A stretch of 8,259 nt of DNA from an uncultured Clostridia bacterium (GTDB lineage: Bacteria; Bacillota; Clostridia; Oscillospirales; Acutalibacteraceae): NCBI GenBank assembly GCA_944382025.1, contig CALWMQ010000039.1, positions 1 through 8,259 of the forward strand, written 5' to 3'. A program made the position numbers and the translations under genes. Positions 6,791 to 8,259 of this stretch are shown here, piece by piece (the stretch's first letter is position 1; every line of letters begins with the position of its first letter). The notes below the pieces were generated by a model, which worked only from the letters and a program-made list of their open reading frames with translations, searched no databases and had not been told where the DNA came from.

Positions 6791-6819
6791 AGCCGGAAGG
6801 AACGGCTACCTTGCCGGCT
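6791..6819 (+). other. Stem-loop between murB and rapZ
   Basis: AGCCGGAAGG (6791-6800) pairs with CCTT-G-CCGGCT (6809-6819) with one bulged G and an 8-base loop. No T run follows, so it should not stop transcription. It may be an RNA processing or stabilising element between the two cistrons. Confidence 0.35.
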
Positions 6820-6853
6820 GAGCCTGGCGGGTGGGAAAGGATGCGGAGGAAAA

Positions 6854-7714
6854 ATGGAATTTGTGATTGTGACTGGCTTGTCCGGCGCCGGTAAATCGGT
6901 AGCGGTGGATGCCCTGGAGGATATTGGATTTTATTGCGTGGATAATATGCCGCCTAAACTTCTGCCAAAGTTTGCGGAACTGTGCATGCAGGCGCAGGGG
7001 AAGATGGCACGGGTGGCTATTGTGATCGATGTCCGGGGCGGCACCATGTTCAATGACCTGTCAGAAAGCCTGGATGAGTTAAAAAACCAGTGCGGGGAAT
7101 ATAAGATTCTGTTTTTGGAATGTGACGACCAGGTGCTGGCGCGCAGATATAAGGAAACCAGACGGCAGCACCCTCTGGCCCCGGACAATGATAATTCGGT
7201 TGTCAAAGCTATCGCGGCGGAACGGCTTCTGCTCAAACCTATGCGCGCCCGGACCGACTATCTGATTGATACTTCCCATCTGGCCACCGCCCAGCTCAAG
7301 GAAAGGATTGTTTCCCTGTTCATGGGGGACCCACAGGCGGCTATGACCATCCAGTGCATGTCCTTTGGATTTAAATACGGCTATCCCGCCGAGGCGGATC
7401 TGGTGTTCGATGTGCGGTGTCTGCCGAACCCTTTTTATGTGGAAGGGCTTAAGCACCAGACCGGACTGGACAAAGGCGTGCGGGATTACGTGCTGGATCG
7501 GAACGAGACTCAGGGCTTGCTGGATCGGCTTTATAACCTGATTGATTATCTGATCCCCCTGTATTGCAACGAGGGCAAGAGCCAATTGGTGATTGCTATC
7601 GGCTGTACCGGCGGCAAGCACCGGTCAGTGACCTTAACTGAGGAGCTGGCTAAACATATTACGGAGGGCGGCCATCGGGTGATCGTCAATCACCGGGATA
7701 TTTCCAAGCTGTGA
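6854..7714 (+). CDS. rapZ: RapZ/YvcJ-family RNA-binding nucleotide-binding protein
   Basis: In E. coli RapZ guides RNase E to the small RNA GlmZ and so controls glucosamine-6-phosphate synthase; the Bacillus homologue YvcJ hydrolyses GTP and affects competence, and its RNA role is less clear. This 286-residue protein has the P-loop GLSGAGKS (8-15), DIGFYCVDNMPP (23-34), IDVRGG (58-63), and DTSHL (139-143) of the kinase-like N-terminal domain. The C-terminal domain has SFGFKYGYPAEADLVFDVR (170-188), CLPNPFY (189-195), and CTGGKHRSV (251-259), the signature implicated in metabolite and RNA binding. GGAGG lies 4 bases before the ATG. The gene stays next to murB, a conserved Firmicutes pairing, and stops with TGA. 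yvcK, often next, is absent here. Confidence 0.96.
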   Translation: MEFVIVTGLSGAGKSVAVDALEDIGFYCVDNMPPKLLPKFAELCMQAQGKMARVAIVIDVRGGTMFNDLSESLDELKNQCGEYKILFLECDDQVLARRYKETRRQHPLAPDNDNSVVKAIAAERLLLKPMRARTDYLIDTSHLATAQLKERIVSLFMGDPQAAMTIQCMSFGFKYGYPAEADLVFDVRCLPNPFYVEGLKHQTGLDKGVRDYVLDRNETQGLLDRLYNLIDYLIPLYCNEGKSQLVIAIGCTGGKHRSVTLTEELAKHITEGGHRVIVNHRDISKL

Positions 7715-7762
7715 TTTTCTTTATACCAGCTTAGAACGGATCTTCATCTGGAGGTCAACGGA

Positions 7763-7990
7763 ATGCTGGCTGATCATGGGACGATAGTTGGAAATTGAAA
7801 GGTTTTGCGGCCTTTTGCCAGTCTCCACTCTAATTTAGACTATCCCTGTGCGTATCCGTCCACTAATCAGGCGTTAGCGTCCATTTATATCTGGAACAGG
7901 CCATACAAGTGGATGACTTTTGAAATCGATGAGGATGGTGTTCGGGTATATAACGAATCTTTTGAGAATGGATTATCAGAGTTTGATTAA
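7763..7990 (+). pseudogene. Small broken reading frame, weakly immunity-protein-like
   Basis: ATG 7763 has an excellent site (GGAGG at 7750-7754, 8 bases upstream) but reads only MLADHGTIVGN before TGA at 7796-7798. The same frame then stays open to 7990, giving ASIYIWNRPYKWMTFEIDED (from about residue 37) and then GVRVYNESFENGLSEF. If the TGA were TGG the product would be 75 residues. The second part, with W-x-x-x-x-x-W then an acidic turn and VY, loosely resembles small immunity proteins of bacterial polymorphic toxins (TriTu-like); I am not sure of this. Local base composition is A/T-richer than rapZ. Translation could also begin at TTG 7805, but that has no usable ribosome site. Probably a remnant of acquired DNA. 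Confidence 0.4.
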
Positions 7991-8259
7991 AGGGGTTCCG
8001 GTATATATTTATACCTGATTGGGAAAGTTTGGTTCAGATGATAATACGGGAAGCTTGTATGCAGTTATATCCAGAGAGCCGGTAGGGGTATTGGCTGCCC
8101 ACATCGTTGAGGATGCCTATGCGCGCATTTTGCAATATGAAACGGAAGGGTTGCTGAGAATCCACCGTTACAGGGATTTGACGGACGAGCAGAGAAGAAA
8201 AGATCGAAATATGGTGCTGAACGCTATTCGGCGGTTAGATTTGCTGAAGGGCAACCATC
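7968..8259 (+). pseudogene. Second small reading frame with in-frame TGA, runs off right edge
   Basis: ATG 7968 overlaps the end of the previous frame by 23 bases and reads MDYQSLIKGVPVYIYT to a TGA at 8016-8018. The same frame then continues to the window edge as LGKFGSDDNTGSLYAVISRE and PVGVLAAHIVEDAYARILQY, with a charged helical end (RIHRYRDLTDEQRRKDRNMV). The protein-like character on both sides of the TGA suggests one gene with a nonsense mutation or an error; TGG would restore it. An alternative is an intact shorter gene starting at TTG 8019. I recognise no family. TGA is a normal stop in this genome (hprK, rapZ and marR end with it), so recoding is unlikely. Confidence 0.4.

Noticed and set aside
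7706..7734. AAGCTG/CAGCTT inverted repeat at the end of rapZ as a terminator
   Set aside because: Six pairs around a 16-base loop, overlapping the stop codon and lacking a T run.
7796..8018. TGA read as Trp or selenocysteine in the two tail frames
   Set aside because: hprK, rapZ and marR all end with TGA, and no selenocysteine-type hairpin was seen after either TGA. Mutation or error is simpler.

Overview
The window looks like a low-redundancy stretch of a Firmicutes chromosome (Clostridia or Negativicutes; the sequence does not let me choose). The basis is HPr kinase/phosphorylase, a RapZ/YvcJ protein next to a short type II MurB, purine-rich Shine-Dalgarno sites before nearly every gene, and a moderately G+C-rich composition. 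No rRNA, tRNA, CRISPR array or insertion sequence was seen.

Layout. (1) 1-966, minus strand: a MarR-family regulator followed, with a 4-base overlap, by the N-terminal part of a MATE-family exporter that runs off the left edge. They share one promoter with consensus -35 and -10 hexamers, and nested inverted repeats (891-928) just downstream look like the regulator's own operator. (2) 1051-2438, minus strand: a family-4 glycosyltransferase gene with its own promoter and a strong terminator, broken by a single missing base near 1613. (3) 2559-3639, plus strand: hprK. (4) 3640-3978: a 339-base gap holding what may be a decayed small gene, foldable inverted repeats and a run of 15 A. (5) 3979-7714, plus strand: a PHP-domain phosphatase-like protein, a ROK glucokinase, murB and rapZ, all intact. 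(6) 7715-8259: a visibly A/T-richer tail with two small overlapping reading frames, each interrupted by an in-frame TGA, in place of the yvcK and whiA genes that often follow rapZ in Firmicutes.

How the genes fit together. HprK senses glycolytic state and phosphorylates HPr to set carbon catabolite control. The ROK kinase makes glucose-6-phosphate, the PHP protein may act on a phosphorylated metabolite, MurB makes UDP-MurNAc, and RapZ-family proteins tune amino-sugar supply in E. coli. The plus-strand block therefore sits at the junction of sugar-phosphate status and cell-wall precursor supply (inference from family knowledge). The accessory genes on both sides and in the hprK gap show damage, while about 4.4 kb of core coding sequence shows none.
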